Origin: Microglena sp. YARC
Lineage: Eukaryota > Chlorophyta > Chlorophyceae > Chlamydomonadales > Chlamydomonadaceae
Assembly (NCBI GenBank): GCA_022414725.1
Contig: CM039465.1
Span: forward strand, 1,749,671-1,813,670
Length of the DNA: 64,000 nt
Reading direction: 5' to 3'
Below are positions 61,701 to 64,000 of the stretch, piece by piece. The translations under genes and the position numbers were made by a program. The notes beneath the pieces are model-generated. The model was not told where the DNA came from, searched no databases, and saw nothing but the letters and a program-made list of their open reading frames with translations. The stretch's first letter is position 1, and each line of letters starts with the position of its first letter.

Positions 61701-64000
61701 GAAGAGGGGTGGGGTGGGGTGGGGTGGGATGGGGTGGGGTGGGGTGGAATGGGGTGGGATGGGGTGGGATGGGTTGTGTTGTGTTGTGTTGGGATGGGAT
61801 TGGGTGGGGTGGGATGGGGTGAGATGGGGTGGGGTGGGATTGGTTGTGGATCAGCTTCAGAGATGCAAGCTGAGCTTGTAGCTGGATGGCGGTTTGCTCA
61901 GCTTCAGTGGCCCGGGCTTCTGCCATGTTGCGTGAATGGCCGGCCTGAAGAGGGTGGGGTGGGGTGGGGGTGGGGTGGGATGGGTTGTGTTGTGTTTGTG
62001 TTGTGTTGGGATGGGATTGGGTGGGGTGGGATGGGGTGAGATGGGGTGGTGTGGGATTGGTTGTGGATCAGCTTCAGAGATGCAAGCTGAGCTTGTAGCT
62101 GGATGTCGGTTTGCTCAGCTTCAGTGGCCCAGGCTTCTGCCATGTTGCGTGAATGGCCGGCCTGAGGAGGGGTGGGGTGGGAGATGGGGTGGGGTGGGAT
62201 GGGACGGGACGGGCAGGACGGGATAGGGCGGGATGAGGCAGGATTGGATTGAGTGGGATGAGGTGGGATGGGGTGGGGTGGAATGGGATGGGATGGGGTG
62301 GGGTGGGATTCAAGCTGTGCTTGCAGTTGGATGGCGGTCTGCTCAGCTTCAGTAGCCCGGGCTTCTGCCATGTTGCGTGAATGGCAGGCCTGAGGAGGGG
62401 TGGGGTGGGGTGGGTCGGGGCGGGATGGGGTGGGATGGGGTCGGATGGGGTGGGATGGGATGGGGTCGGGTGGGGTGGGATGGGGTGGGATGGGATAGGG
62501 TGGGACGGGGTGGGATGGGATGGGATGGGTGGGGTGGGGTAGGGTGGGGTGAGATGGGATGGAGCGGGATGGGACGATATGGGATGGGGTGGGATGGGGT
62601 GGGCGGGGCGGGGCGGGATGGGATGGGGTGGGGTGGGATGGGATGGGATGGGATGGGATGGGGTGGAATGGGATGGGTTTGCGTGGGTTAGGGTGGATGG
62701 GGCGGGTGGGGTGGGATGGGGTGGGACGGGACGGGATGGGGCGGGATGGGTCAGGATGGGATTGGGTGGGGTGAGGTGGGGTGGGGTAGGGTGGGATTGG
62801 ATGGGATGGGATGGGATGGGGTGGGGTGGGATAGGATTTAGTGGGGTGAGGTGGGGCGGGGTGGGATGGTGCGGTGTGTTGCGGGGCGGGGCAGGATGGT
62901 GGGTGGGTGGGTGGGGGGGATGGGGCGGGATGGGATGGGACAGGATGGGATGGGATGGGATTGAGTGAGGTAGGGGGATGGGTTGGGGTGGGGTGGGGTG
63001 GGGTGGGGTGGGATGGGGATTGGGGATTGGGGGGGTGGGATGGGATGGGGTGGGATAGGATGGAATAGGATGAGCGGGACTCTCAGGGTCATCATCATAG
63101 GGTTGACTAGCTGGCTGACTGTTTCGAGAAGAGTTGAGGTGGGTTGAGGTGGATGAACATGATGATTGACTGTGCGAAGGTCCACCAGCGGAAACACTGT
63201 GATAGCTGCTGCTAGAATCAGCTTGAAGCATTCCATCCGCCTGGTTGAATGCTCGCTACCTGCTCTAGGCGGTACCCCTTGCTCTTATCCTGCATATCAG
63301 CTATCTCCTGCTAAATAATATACATTTACACAATTTATTTATTATACACATTTATAATAGTATTTATGTATTTATCTAGCCATCCTGCATATCAGCTATC
63401 TCCTGCTAAATTATACTTATGTATTATATGTATTTATACAATTATTTATGTATTTTATCTTACCATCCTGGCTTCAGCTCGCAGTTTCTCAAGATCCAAG
63501 TGAGCAAGGTGGAAGGATGATTGACCGTGCGAAGGTCCACCAGCGGAAACACTGTGATAGCTGCTTCTAGAATCAGCTTGAAGCATTCCATCCGCCTGGT
63601 TGGATGCTCGCTGCAGTGGTACCTGCTCTAGGCGGTACGTCTTACTCTTGTCCTGCAGATCAGCTATCTCCTGCTGGATCACCTTCAGAGACTCCTGCTC
63701 GTGCTCGATTTGAAGTTGAATCTCATCTCGCTGCTCAGTAGCGCTTGAAATCTCCTTGGCGAGTTCATCACGCTGCTTGGCAGACTGCTCAATGTCCTCA
63801 CTAATCCCGTCACGCTCTTTTTTTGAGCGCGATATCGTCTCTCTCATTCCGTCGTATTTGAGCTCTGTCTCGGACACTTTCTGGTGCAGTGAGTCAAGCT
63901 CCGTGTGCACTCGCTGCAGCTCCAATACAGCTTCCTTCTTCTCACTACTCAAGAGACCTCTCTCCCTCTTTAGTCCGTCAAGCTCTTGTCGAGCCGATTC
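28427..64000 (-). CDS. Giant coiled-coil protein (C-terminal ~2,095 aa), gene span
   Basis: Seventeen exons run from beyond 64000 to the stop at 28427. Every junction keeps codon phase except one with a single extra base (56.06-56.30 kb). The product is almost continuous heptad-repeat coiled coil, rich in Glu, Gln, Leu, Arg and Ala, followed by a ~585-residue low-complexity Ser/Gly tail. No motor, kinase or nuclease motif is visible. Such proteins usually serve as centrosome, basal-body, flagellar or Golgi scaffolds; that is family-level inference and I cannot name an ortholog. The N-terminus lies outside the window. Coding sequence is ~6.3 kb of 35.6 kb. Introns are dominated by exon-edge repeat arrays. 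Confidence 0.9.
30184..30500 (-). repeat. Acceptor-side array of the terminal exon
   Basis: Three copies (about 30250-30365, 30385-30478, and a shortened one) of the exon start: gggcagaagc-t, tgcgttgagatgtg, gactccaaa, agccagctccctc-aagcttcagctgcatg. They include the acceptor CTGCATGCAG region. Confidence 0.85.
30500..30965. repeat. tgcatgggggttgggttg minisatellite
   Basis: About fifteen irregular units around ctgcatgggggttgg. The unit contains the same ctgcatgg as the exon acceptor region, so the array may have grown from it. Confidence 0.85.
31022..31132 (+). repeat. 31-bp perfect tandem repeat
   Basis: Three and a half copies of gattggagcagcaaatattg followed by ttatgctacaga, nearly without change. 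Confidence 0.92.
31400..31545. repeat. gtagcatgtagctat tandem repeat
   Basis: Short imperfect units of tatgttggtagcatgtagc. Intron of the coiled-coil gene. Confidence 0.75.
31581..31811. mobile_element. hAT-like MITE, family 3, copy 2
   Basis: 231 bp with TIRs CAGGGATATTTGTTTCC and its inverted partner gaaaacaatatccctg. Flanks gtcaccgc and atcgccgc fit an 8-bp target duplication with two changes. It sits 63 bp from the donor of the neighbouring exon. Confidence 0.75.
31874..32321 (-). CDS. Coiled-coil gene exon ([16 protein letters not shown]...)
   Basis: 448 nt, phase 0 in, phase 1 out at CATG|GTAATA. Encodes a heptad-type [35 protein letters not shown], then a linker and [18 protein letters not shown]. 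Joins the terminal exon as EAMHAEALREL. Confidence 0.9.
32322..34330 (-). repeat. Acceptor-side array of the [10 protein letters not shown] exon, part 1
   Basis: About sixteen ~115-130-bp copies of [gaattcactgatcc ... CACACAG + GCACGGCAAGAGCTC... + aaacgacatattgag edge]. Most keep an AG acceptor and an open frame ([18 protein letters not shown]). Copies near 33.5-34.3 kb are more diverged. GT runs vary between copies. Confidence 0.93.
34463..34633. mobile_element. hAT-like MITE, family 2, intact copy
   Basis: 171 bp, TIRs CAGGGTACTTCCA/TGGAAGTACCCTG, flanked by a perfect 8-bp duplication CATGGCAG (34455-34462 and 34634-34641). Internal aagcgcgcgctt and gcgctttttgc palindromes. Inserted in one unit of the exon-edge array. 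Confidence 0.88.
34642..35375 (-). repeat. Acceptor-side array, part 2 (homogenised ~97-bp units)
   Basis: Seven copies with cctcttcaaacgacatcatg, gcaggagatcctgccgtgcc, tgtgtgtgcacaag and aaattaaaggttggaat. Units at 34.80-35.23 kb are almost identical, so recent. Confidence 0.92.
35380..35690 (+). repeat. Dispersed repeat R5, copy 2, with nested SINE
   Basis: Homologous to 27700-27915, but interrupted at 35508-35605 by SINE-like family 2. Confidence 0.65.
35508..35605 (+). mobile_element. SINE-like retroposon family 2, copy 2 (nested)
   Basis: 98 bp, matches 17712-17814 nearly throughout. Flanked by a perfect 14-bp target duplication TTCTGTTGCCACCT (35494-35507 and 35606-35619) inside repeat R5. 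Confidence 0.85.
35700..36053 (-). repeat. Donor-side copies of the VASSEQ exon end
   Basis: Copies at ~35810-35890 and ~35955-35990, plus a trace at 35705-35740, each repeat cagttc-gtatgattagccga and actcac (donor on the coding strand), separated by catccaccctcacctgctcc. Confidence 0.85.
36054..36200 (-). CDS. Coiled-coil gene exon ([12 protein letters not shown]...)
   Basis: 147 nt, phase 0/0, 49 codons. Encodes [20 protein letters not shown] and [17 protein letters not shown]. Acceptor CTCCAG, donor TTGCAT|GTGAGT. Confidence 0.92.
36257..36398 (-). mobile_element. tRNA-derived SINE, head truncated
   Basis: Body of the family (accaggc-type end, gggagccccgtcttacgg, agctaacatggcggttgaca, gcgcacctgtggggattcga) with the B box at its edge. 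It grades into the following tandem repeat. Confidence 0.65.
36330..36870 (-). repeat. Tandem ~185-bp units with SINE fragment and poly-C
   Basis: Three units: cagcgaccg-gaacactta, ggggattcgaactttct, gcagcagcatggagctccta, ggtgcctataggctc, poly-C (20-30), aaacatcgaatcgaaaa. A fourth start lies at 37836-37975. Each unit re-uses the SINE B-box region. Confidence 0.88.
36870..37490. other. Intron, no feature recognised
   Basis: AT-rich and mostly unique. gctatgacatgtag-cact, acacataagcatag and tagcaaattg-gat recur around 37660-37730, so it has weak internal repetition. Confidence 0.4.
37500..37620. repeat. ttgcaaattgttt 11-bp minisatellite
   Basis: Ten units of gcaaattgttt with two gcatattgctt variants. 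Confidence 0.92.
37739..37885 (-). mobile_element. tRNA-derived SINE
   Basis: Same body as 36257-36398, including gcccggtgaggcatggtatt, gggagccccgttttac and ggggattcgaac at the B box. Confidence 0.65.
37890..38466 (-). repeat. Donor-side copies of the [10 protein letters not shown] exon end, with poly-C
   Basis: Copies at ~38010-38080 and ~38222-38260, and the one joined to the real exon (38398-38470). Shared blocks: ggccattc-tacaccatcc, attcccattctaaacattc, aaccagctat and gcgcacct (donor). A 40-bp C-rich tract at 37931-37970. Confidence 0.8.
38467..38559 (-). CDS. Coiled-coil gene exon ([17 protein letters not shown]...)
   Basis: 93 nt, phase 0/0, 31 codons; reads [20 protein letters not shown] then Q. 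Acceptor CCTCGTAG|GCGG, donor GCTCAG|GTGCGC. Confidence 0.88.
38750..39060 (-). repeat. Donor-side copy of the VEVERAEE exon end
   Basis: 38770-38912 repeats 38955-39090: cccccttcgggcaacct, acc-tgagcccaaccttg, ctgaaa-gaaaaaagctctgc, cacacctg-gtctgtaccgg. Confidence 0.88.
39061..39372 (-). CDS. Coiled-coil gene exon ([13 protein letters not shown]...)
   Basis: 312 nt, phase 0/0, 104 codons. Heptads: [58 protein letters not shown] and [20 protein letters not shown]. Acceptor CCCACAG, donor ACACAG|GTGTGG. Confidence 0.95.
39373..40250 (-). repeat. Acceptor-side copies of the VEVERAEE exon, with GGTGAT tracts
   Basis: Three copies of the exon start (39528-39600, 39686-39755, 39930-40000), each with catgcgttcttctgc and an acttc-cctttgggacc acceptor flank; one lacks a clear CAG. 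Separated by long (GGTGAT)n/(GGTGCT)n. Confidence 0.9.
40345..40580 (-). repeat. gggcagtacatgcgg minisatellite and donor-side exon copy
   Basis: About ten ~21-bp units of gcgggcagcacatgagg. At 40540-40580 acctcccgacacattgtgct copies the 3' edge (donor included) of the exon at 40752. Confidence 0.85.
40580..40740. repeat. (CCACCACACACA)n tract
   Basis: Low-complexity ACC/ACAC repeat in the intron before the 40752 donor. Confidence 0.9.
40752..40830 (-). CDS. Coiled-coil gene exon ([14 protein letters not shown]...)
   Basis: 79 nt, phase 2 in, phase 0 out. Reads [20 protein letters not shown] then AEQSVS. Acceptor AATGCAG|GAATG, donor GTGTCG|GTAGGT. Joins the previous exon as [11 protein letters not shown]. 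Confidence 0.9.
40960..41640 (-). repeat. Donor-side array of the [10 protein letters not shown] exon end
   Basis: Four copies (about 40980-41090, 41150-41270, 41330-41410, 41450-41560), plus the real one. Each contains gcgcacctggccatcaacct, tccgacctctctccctaac, ctgctgcaccaccccagc and gactcagcgtcatgctc. The donor CCAG|GTGCGC is kept in most. Confidence 0.92.
41641..41864 (-). CDS. Coiled-coil gene exon ([14 protein letters not shown]...)
   Basis: 224 nt, phase 0 in, 2 out. Reads [40 protein letters not shown] and [20 protein letters not shown]. Acceptor CAGCAG|GTCGAA. Confidence 0.93.
41870..42249 (-). repeat. Poly-G tract and donor-side copy of the VGLRERAG exon end
   Basis: Poly-G (27) at 41871-41897. 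42078-42178 copies the 3' 100 nt of the next exon (AKENEQ edge, donor CAG|GTGCTG) with ~90% identity. Its intron flank (aacaaggta-aaata, accaccacc) is duplicated as well. Confidence 0.9.
42250..42720 (-). CDS. Coiled-coil gene exon ([15 protein letters not shown]...)
   Basis: 471 nt, phase 0/0, 157 codons. Reads [60 protein letters not shown] and [19 protein letters not shown]. Strong uninterrupted heptads. Acceptor CATCAG, donor GAGCAG|GTGCTG. Confidence 0.96.
42721..44290 (-). repeat. Acceptor-side array of the VGLRERAG exon (nine copies)
   Basis: Nine ~165-bp units (exon edges at ~42900, 43075, 43255, 43405, 43575, 43755, 43925, 44085, 44265). Each has CAACAG|GTGGGGCTAAGAGAGCG and ~60 nt of exon, then (GAT)n, then intron (gaattccagacatttgatg, gtaagttctgagggtg). 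Acceptor AG is intact in essentially all. Confidence 0.95.
44370..44643 (-). repeat. Donor-side copies of the DVQTQITD exon end
   Basis: Three copies at ~44375-44415, ~44450-44490 and ~44560-44600, with cacctgctcctccctcacat and ctgccagctcagcctttaa-type edges. A C-run of ~27 lies at 44528-44554. Confidence 0.85.
44644..44853 (-). CDS. Coiled-coil gene exon ([13 protein letters not shown]...)
   Basis: 210 nt, phase 0/0, 70 codons. Reads [40 protein letters not shown] and [20 protein letters not shown]. Acceptor TACCAG, donor GAGCAG|GTGGGG. Confidence 0.94.
44860..45915 (-). repeat. Acceptor-side array of the DVQTQITD exon plus gggcaaggtgg minisatellite
   Basis: gggcaaggtggatgaaacaa units fill 44870-45130. 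Five exon-edge copies follow (45150-45225, 45295-45365, 45450-45525, 45645-45720, 45840-45912), each with a CAG-like acceptor and a DVQTQIT-SKEV-ISELSGS-type edge. Confidence 0.93.
45920..46360. repeat. ggtgtgtgggtggaaggg tandem repeat and poly-G
   Basis: G-rich irregular units; poly-G of ~20 at 46266-46285. Confidence 0.85.
46440..46565. repeat. (GA)n microsatellite
   Basis: About 50 GA dinucleotides preceded by (GGGA)n. Coding strand (CT)n, in an intron. Confidence 0.98.
46682..46765 (-). repeat. Extra copy of the whole ADDIRCKLH exon body
   Basis: gttcagactgcagttgacag, acctctgagtgaagtttgca and cct copies almost the entire 57-nt exon at 46869. It could be an old duplicate exon or an alternative exon; its donor reads GTACGT. 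Confidence 0.7.
46869..46925 (-). CDS. Coiled-coil gene small exon ([19 protein letters not shown])
   Basis: 57 nt, 19 codons, phase 0/0. Acceptor CCTCCAG|GCTGAT, donor GAACTA|GTGAGT. Supported by phase with both neighbours. Confidence 0.85.
46930..47705. repeat. ggtggtgatgtga minisatellite
   Basis: About sixty ~11-bp gaggtggtgatgt / gagttgaggtggt units. The His/Thr/Pro/Ser frames on the minus strand are artefacts. The unit resembles the intron just upstream of the small exon. Confidence 0.95.
47970..48628 (-). repeat. Donor-side array of the [10 protein letters not shown] exon end
   Basis: Four ~150-bp copies (47985-48070, 48160-48275, 48308-48410, 48458-48545). Each has cacacctcgacagcgaagag, tctttgctgctcctcgaag, ggtccttctggtgacgatgc and ctccaatctcctcctc. 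The donor GTCGAG|GTGTG is retained in most. Confidence 0.94.
48629..48784 (-). CDS. Coiled-coil gene exon ([17 protein letters not shown]...)
   Basis: 156 nt, phase 0/0, 52 codons. Reads [40 protein letters not shown] and [12 protein letters not shown]. Acceptor taken as CTGAAG|GAGGTG; conservation of the preceding ~25 bases in copies leaves a slightly earlier start possible. Confidence 0.88.
48785..49075 (-). repeat. Acceptor-side copies of the EVKAATL exon
   Basis: Copies at ~48865-48935 and ~48968-49040: cacctccttcagggca-a-ttca, tagattgtcttagag, gaaggattattg-tgtcaaaa. Two more lie at ~49505-49600 and ~49635-49705, beyond two inserted dispersed repeats. Confidence 0.85.
49077..49215 (-). 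repeat. Dispersed repeat R4, copy 3
   Basis: Inverted relative to 12935-13085; contains ggttgggcaagtccctttag and ctacccctggactgtaaca, bordered by (CATA)n at 49213-49240. Confidence 0.65.
49262..49485. mobile_element. Dispersed ~220-bp element with inverted ends, copy 2
   Basis: Matches 3796-4020. Inverted ends gtattttatttc and gaaataagaaacac; hairpin gttgagtagc/gctactcaac. Confidence 0.6.
49505..49705 (-). repeat. Outlying acceptor-side copies of the EVKAATL exon
   Basis: Two ~125-bp units with gccgccttcaac-ccttcatgg and acaattcatacattgtttt, separated from the inner copies by mobile elements. Confidence 0.75.
49728..49895 (-). mobile_element. tRNA-derived SINE, near full-length
   Basis: Minus strand: A-box region tggttcgatgg, then B box GGTTCGAATC, then gcgctttagtgttc, gtcaaccaccatggtag and cgccgtgagac. 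Same family as 18835-18984. Confidence 0.7.
49930..50696 (-). repeat. Donor-side array of the [12 protein letters not shown] exon end
   Basis: Three copies (~50130-50290, ~50315-50465, ~50480-50650) of ~110 nt of exon ([31 protein letters not shown]) plus the donor GCGCAG|GTGTGCGGG and cacccagattccaccc. A (CT)n tract at 50030-50065 lies beyond them. Confidence 0.93.
50697..50911 (-). CDS. Coiled-coil gene exon ([16 protein letters not shown]...)
   Basis: 215 nt, phase 1 in, 0 out. Reads [20 protein letters not shown], then [20 protein letters not shown] and [20 protein letters not shown]. Acceptor CCATCCAG|GACAGC. Joins the previous exon as ATRLAGQQHND. Confidence 0.85.
50912..54030 (-). repeat. 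3-kb intronic GT-rich array with acceptor-side exon copies
   Basis: Four exon-edge copies: 51112-51212 and 51985-52085 (long), 51337-51375 and 52207-52250 (acceptor end only: ggtgctgtcctggatggtag). The rest is (GGTGTTGGTGGTGTG)n. Frames of 562 aa (+) and 664 aa (-) over it are Gly/Val/Trp/Cys or Thr/Pro/His runs and are not genes. Blocks 51.2-51.6 and 52.1-52.5 are a second-order duplication. Confidence 0.93.
51043..51107 (+). repeat. Dispersed repeat R6b, copy
   Basis: cacttttgttttgtgt, then gtgact-gggcgaccccagtg, then cgacgc, shared with 54031-54095. At 54 kb it is directly followed by repeat R6. Confidence 0.6.
54031..54210 (+). repeat. Dispersed repeats R6b plus R6
   Basis: 54031-54095 matches 51043-51107; 54138-54208 matches 8268-8340. 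The combined ~180-bp block is likely the fuller form of one element. Confidence 0.6.
54240..55019 (+). repeat. ~55-bp minisatellite cagctgccacatggctactc
   Basis: About fourteen units: cagctgccacatggctactc, aatcgtctacccacccagcc, accaccaccacc. They end exactly at the donor of the next exon. Units may derive from its donor region (ccacccacctgccaatcgag), but that similarity is weak. Confidence 0.93.
55020..55470 (-). CDS. Coiled-coil gene exon ([16 protein letters not shown]...)
   Basis: 451 nt, phase 0 in, 1 out at GCAG|GTGGGT. Reads [60 protein letters not shown] and [19 protein letters not shown]. Acceptor CACACAG. Confidence 0.95.
55471..55825. repeat. (GT)n and poly-G tracts
   Basis: Three ~75-bp units tgatggttttgtttgggtgg plus (TG)n plus G-runs up to ~26 (55780-55805). 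Confidence 0.92.
55826..56056 (-). repeat. Donor-side copy of the VEAHKRQLQ exon end (frame intact)
   Basis: 55826-55940 copies the 3' ~115 nt of the next exon and reads [20 protein letters not shown] then ELGR before GTGCGG. It lacks the extra base present in the exon proper. G-run at 55940-55962. Confidence 0.9.
56057..56303 (-). CDS. Coiled-coil gene exon ([15 protein letters not shown]...), one-base frame error
   Basis: 247 nt. Reads [19 protein letters not shown], then [20 protein letters not shown] and [14 protein letters not shown]. After that, an extra G in a gcggggc run (near 56097-56102) shifts the frame. Discounting it, the exon would end [12 protein letters not shown] at GTGCGG in phase 0, fitting both neighbours. 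The segment [13 protein letters not shown] may hide a further compensated indel. Confidence 0.8.
56304..56990 (-). repeat. Acceptor-side copies of the VEAHKRQLQ exon
   Basis: Three copies (56415-56462, 56545-56592, 56765-56882) of ctggagctggcgcttgtgcg, cctcaacctggg (acceptor CCCAG|GTTGAG). The last is long and reads [19 protein letters not shown]. (GGT)n spacers and G-runs. Confidence 0.9.
56985..57540 (-). repeat. Donor-side array of the [11 protein letters not shown] exon end
   Basis: Three ~175-bp copies (56978-57078, 57158-57258, 57338-57460): ggtacctcattgagctgacg, gcctcttcctctagtgacac, gctgctgaattgaggcctca, tgccacagccagctg. The donor AATGAG|GTACCA is conserved in every copy. Confidence 0.94.
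57541..58082 (-). CDS. Coiled-coil gene exon ([11 protein letters not shown]...)
   Basis: 542 nt, phase 1 in, 0 out, ~181 codons, the second longest exon. Reads [79 protein letters not shown] and [20 protein letters not shown]. Acceptor CTGCAG|GTGATG. Confidence 0.96.
58083..60925 (-). repeat. Acceptor-side array of the [11 protein letters not shown] exon (>20 copies)
   Basis: Units of ~105-120 bp with aggcgcccatcccatccatg, gccaagccaagctcgct, gcagcatcacctgcag and agttgctttctttaaaat. Ten almost identical units run from 59.85 to 60.83 kb, all reading cacacgcatagcag, so the acceptor AG is lost there. Outer copies keep CTGCAG|GTGATG. Several copies extend into [14 protein letters not shown] in frame. 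Confidence 0.95.
58878..59050. mobile_element. hAT-like MITE, family 1, intact copy
   Basis: 173 bp; TIRs TAGGTATCGGCA and TGCCGTTCCCTA; perfect 8-bp target duplication CATACAGG (58870-58877, 59051-59058). Interior of TATGATATCA palindromes with a gtaactttggcctgg core. Inserted into a unit of the exon-edge array. Confidence 0.88.
61075..61355 (-). repeat. Donor-side array of the [11 protein letters not shown] exon end
   Basis: Three ~80-bp copies (61108-61160, 61182-61238, 61276-61325): cacctgcattcatccgcatc, tgctgctggtactggctcag, ttgctgccgg, separated by aaattcaaattc. The donor GCAG|GTGATG is kept in two. Confidence 0.92.
61356..61698 (-). CDS. Coiled-coil gene exon ([17 protein letters not shown]...)
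   Basis: 343 nt, phase 0 in, 1 out. Reads [56 protein letters not shown] and [20 protein letters not shown]. Acceptor CTTCAG, donor GCAG|GTGATG. Joins the next exon as [10 protein letters not shown]. Confidence 0.94.
61699..63095 (-). repeat. Acceptor-side copies of the AGHSRNM exon plus GGGGTGGGAT minisatellite
   Basis: Three exon-edge copies (61845-61948, 62065-62168, 62308-62393) with tgccatgttgcgtgaatggc, cggcctga and the [21 protein letters not shown] reading. Between and beyond them are ~100 units of ggggtgggatg, extending to 63.09 kb. Ser/His/Pro frames on the minus strand are artefacts. Confidence 0.94.
63096..63463 (-). repeat. Donor-side partial copies of the 5'-most exon in the window
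   Basis: 63150-63285 copies the exon region around 63490-63640 (ccaccagcggaaacactgtg, atagctgct-ctagaatcag, cttgaagcattccatccgcc). Shorter pieces (catcctgcatatcagctatc, tcctgctaaat) sit at 63285-63315 and 63382-63412. Confidence 0.88.
63464..64000 (-). CDS. Coiled-coil gene exon, continues beyond the window
   Basis: Open from the window end to donor AGGATG|GTAAGA. Reads [80 protein letters not shown] and [20 protein letters not shown], then a Ser-rich [19 protein letters not shown] interruption. The acceptor lies outside. Confidence 0.95.

Noticed and set aside
62074..63231. 385-aa Pro/His/Ser-rich minus-strand frame
   Set aside because: Arises from GGGGTGGGAT repeats and exon-edge copies; the real exons on either side splice across it in phase.

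Overview
The window is nuclear DNA of a photosynthetic, probably flagellate, eukaryote; a green alga is the best guess. Genes are split by GT-AG introns. One gene belongs to a plastid family with an apparent transit-peptide first exon. Another is a very long coiled-coil protein of the centrosome/basal-body kind. Short runs of plant-type telomere heptamers (CCCTAAA variants) occur inside the window. The species assignment is inference. A 1000-base run of N (501-1500) is an assembly gap.

Three multi-exon genes were rebuilt by checking that splice sites and codon phase agree from exon to exon. (1) Plus strand, about 2.85-16.7 kb: a selenocysteine lyase (SCLY-type, PLP-dependent NifS-like enzyme). 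Its last four exons are clean and carry the PLP lysine and catalytic cysteine; its N-terminal exons contain several small frameshifts. (2) Minus strand, 26.3-18.4 kb: a DUF3119-family chloroplast protein in about six exons, including a 29-base micro-exon. It converges on SCLY. (3) Minus strand, from beyond 64.0 kb down to 28.4 kb: the C-terminal ~2,095 residues of a giant coiled-coil protein in 17 exons; about 6.3 kb of coding sequence is spread over 35.6 kb. The genes show no obvious shared pathway.

Most of the remaining DNA is intron, and most of that is tandem repeat. Nearly every exon is flanked by arrays whose unit includes the edge of that exon plus its own splice site. Acceptor-side copies lie upstream of the real exon and donor-side copies lie downstream, with anything from 1 to more than 20 copies. 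The pattern holds in all three genes on both strands and is the most unusual property of the window. The spaces between the exon fragments are filled with trinucleotide, GT-rich, poly-C/poly-G and heptamer repeats.

Small mobile elements are scattered through the introns and spacers. I see three families of hAT-like MITEs (TIRs beginning CAGGG or TAGGG, one perfect 8-bp target duplication in each of two families), a tRNA-derived SINE family with A and B boxes, a second ~100-bp SINE-like retroposon with perfect 11- and 14-bp target duplications, and several further dispersed repeats. No rRNA, functional tRNA gene, CRISPR array or virus-like gene was recognised.
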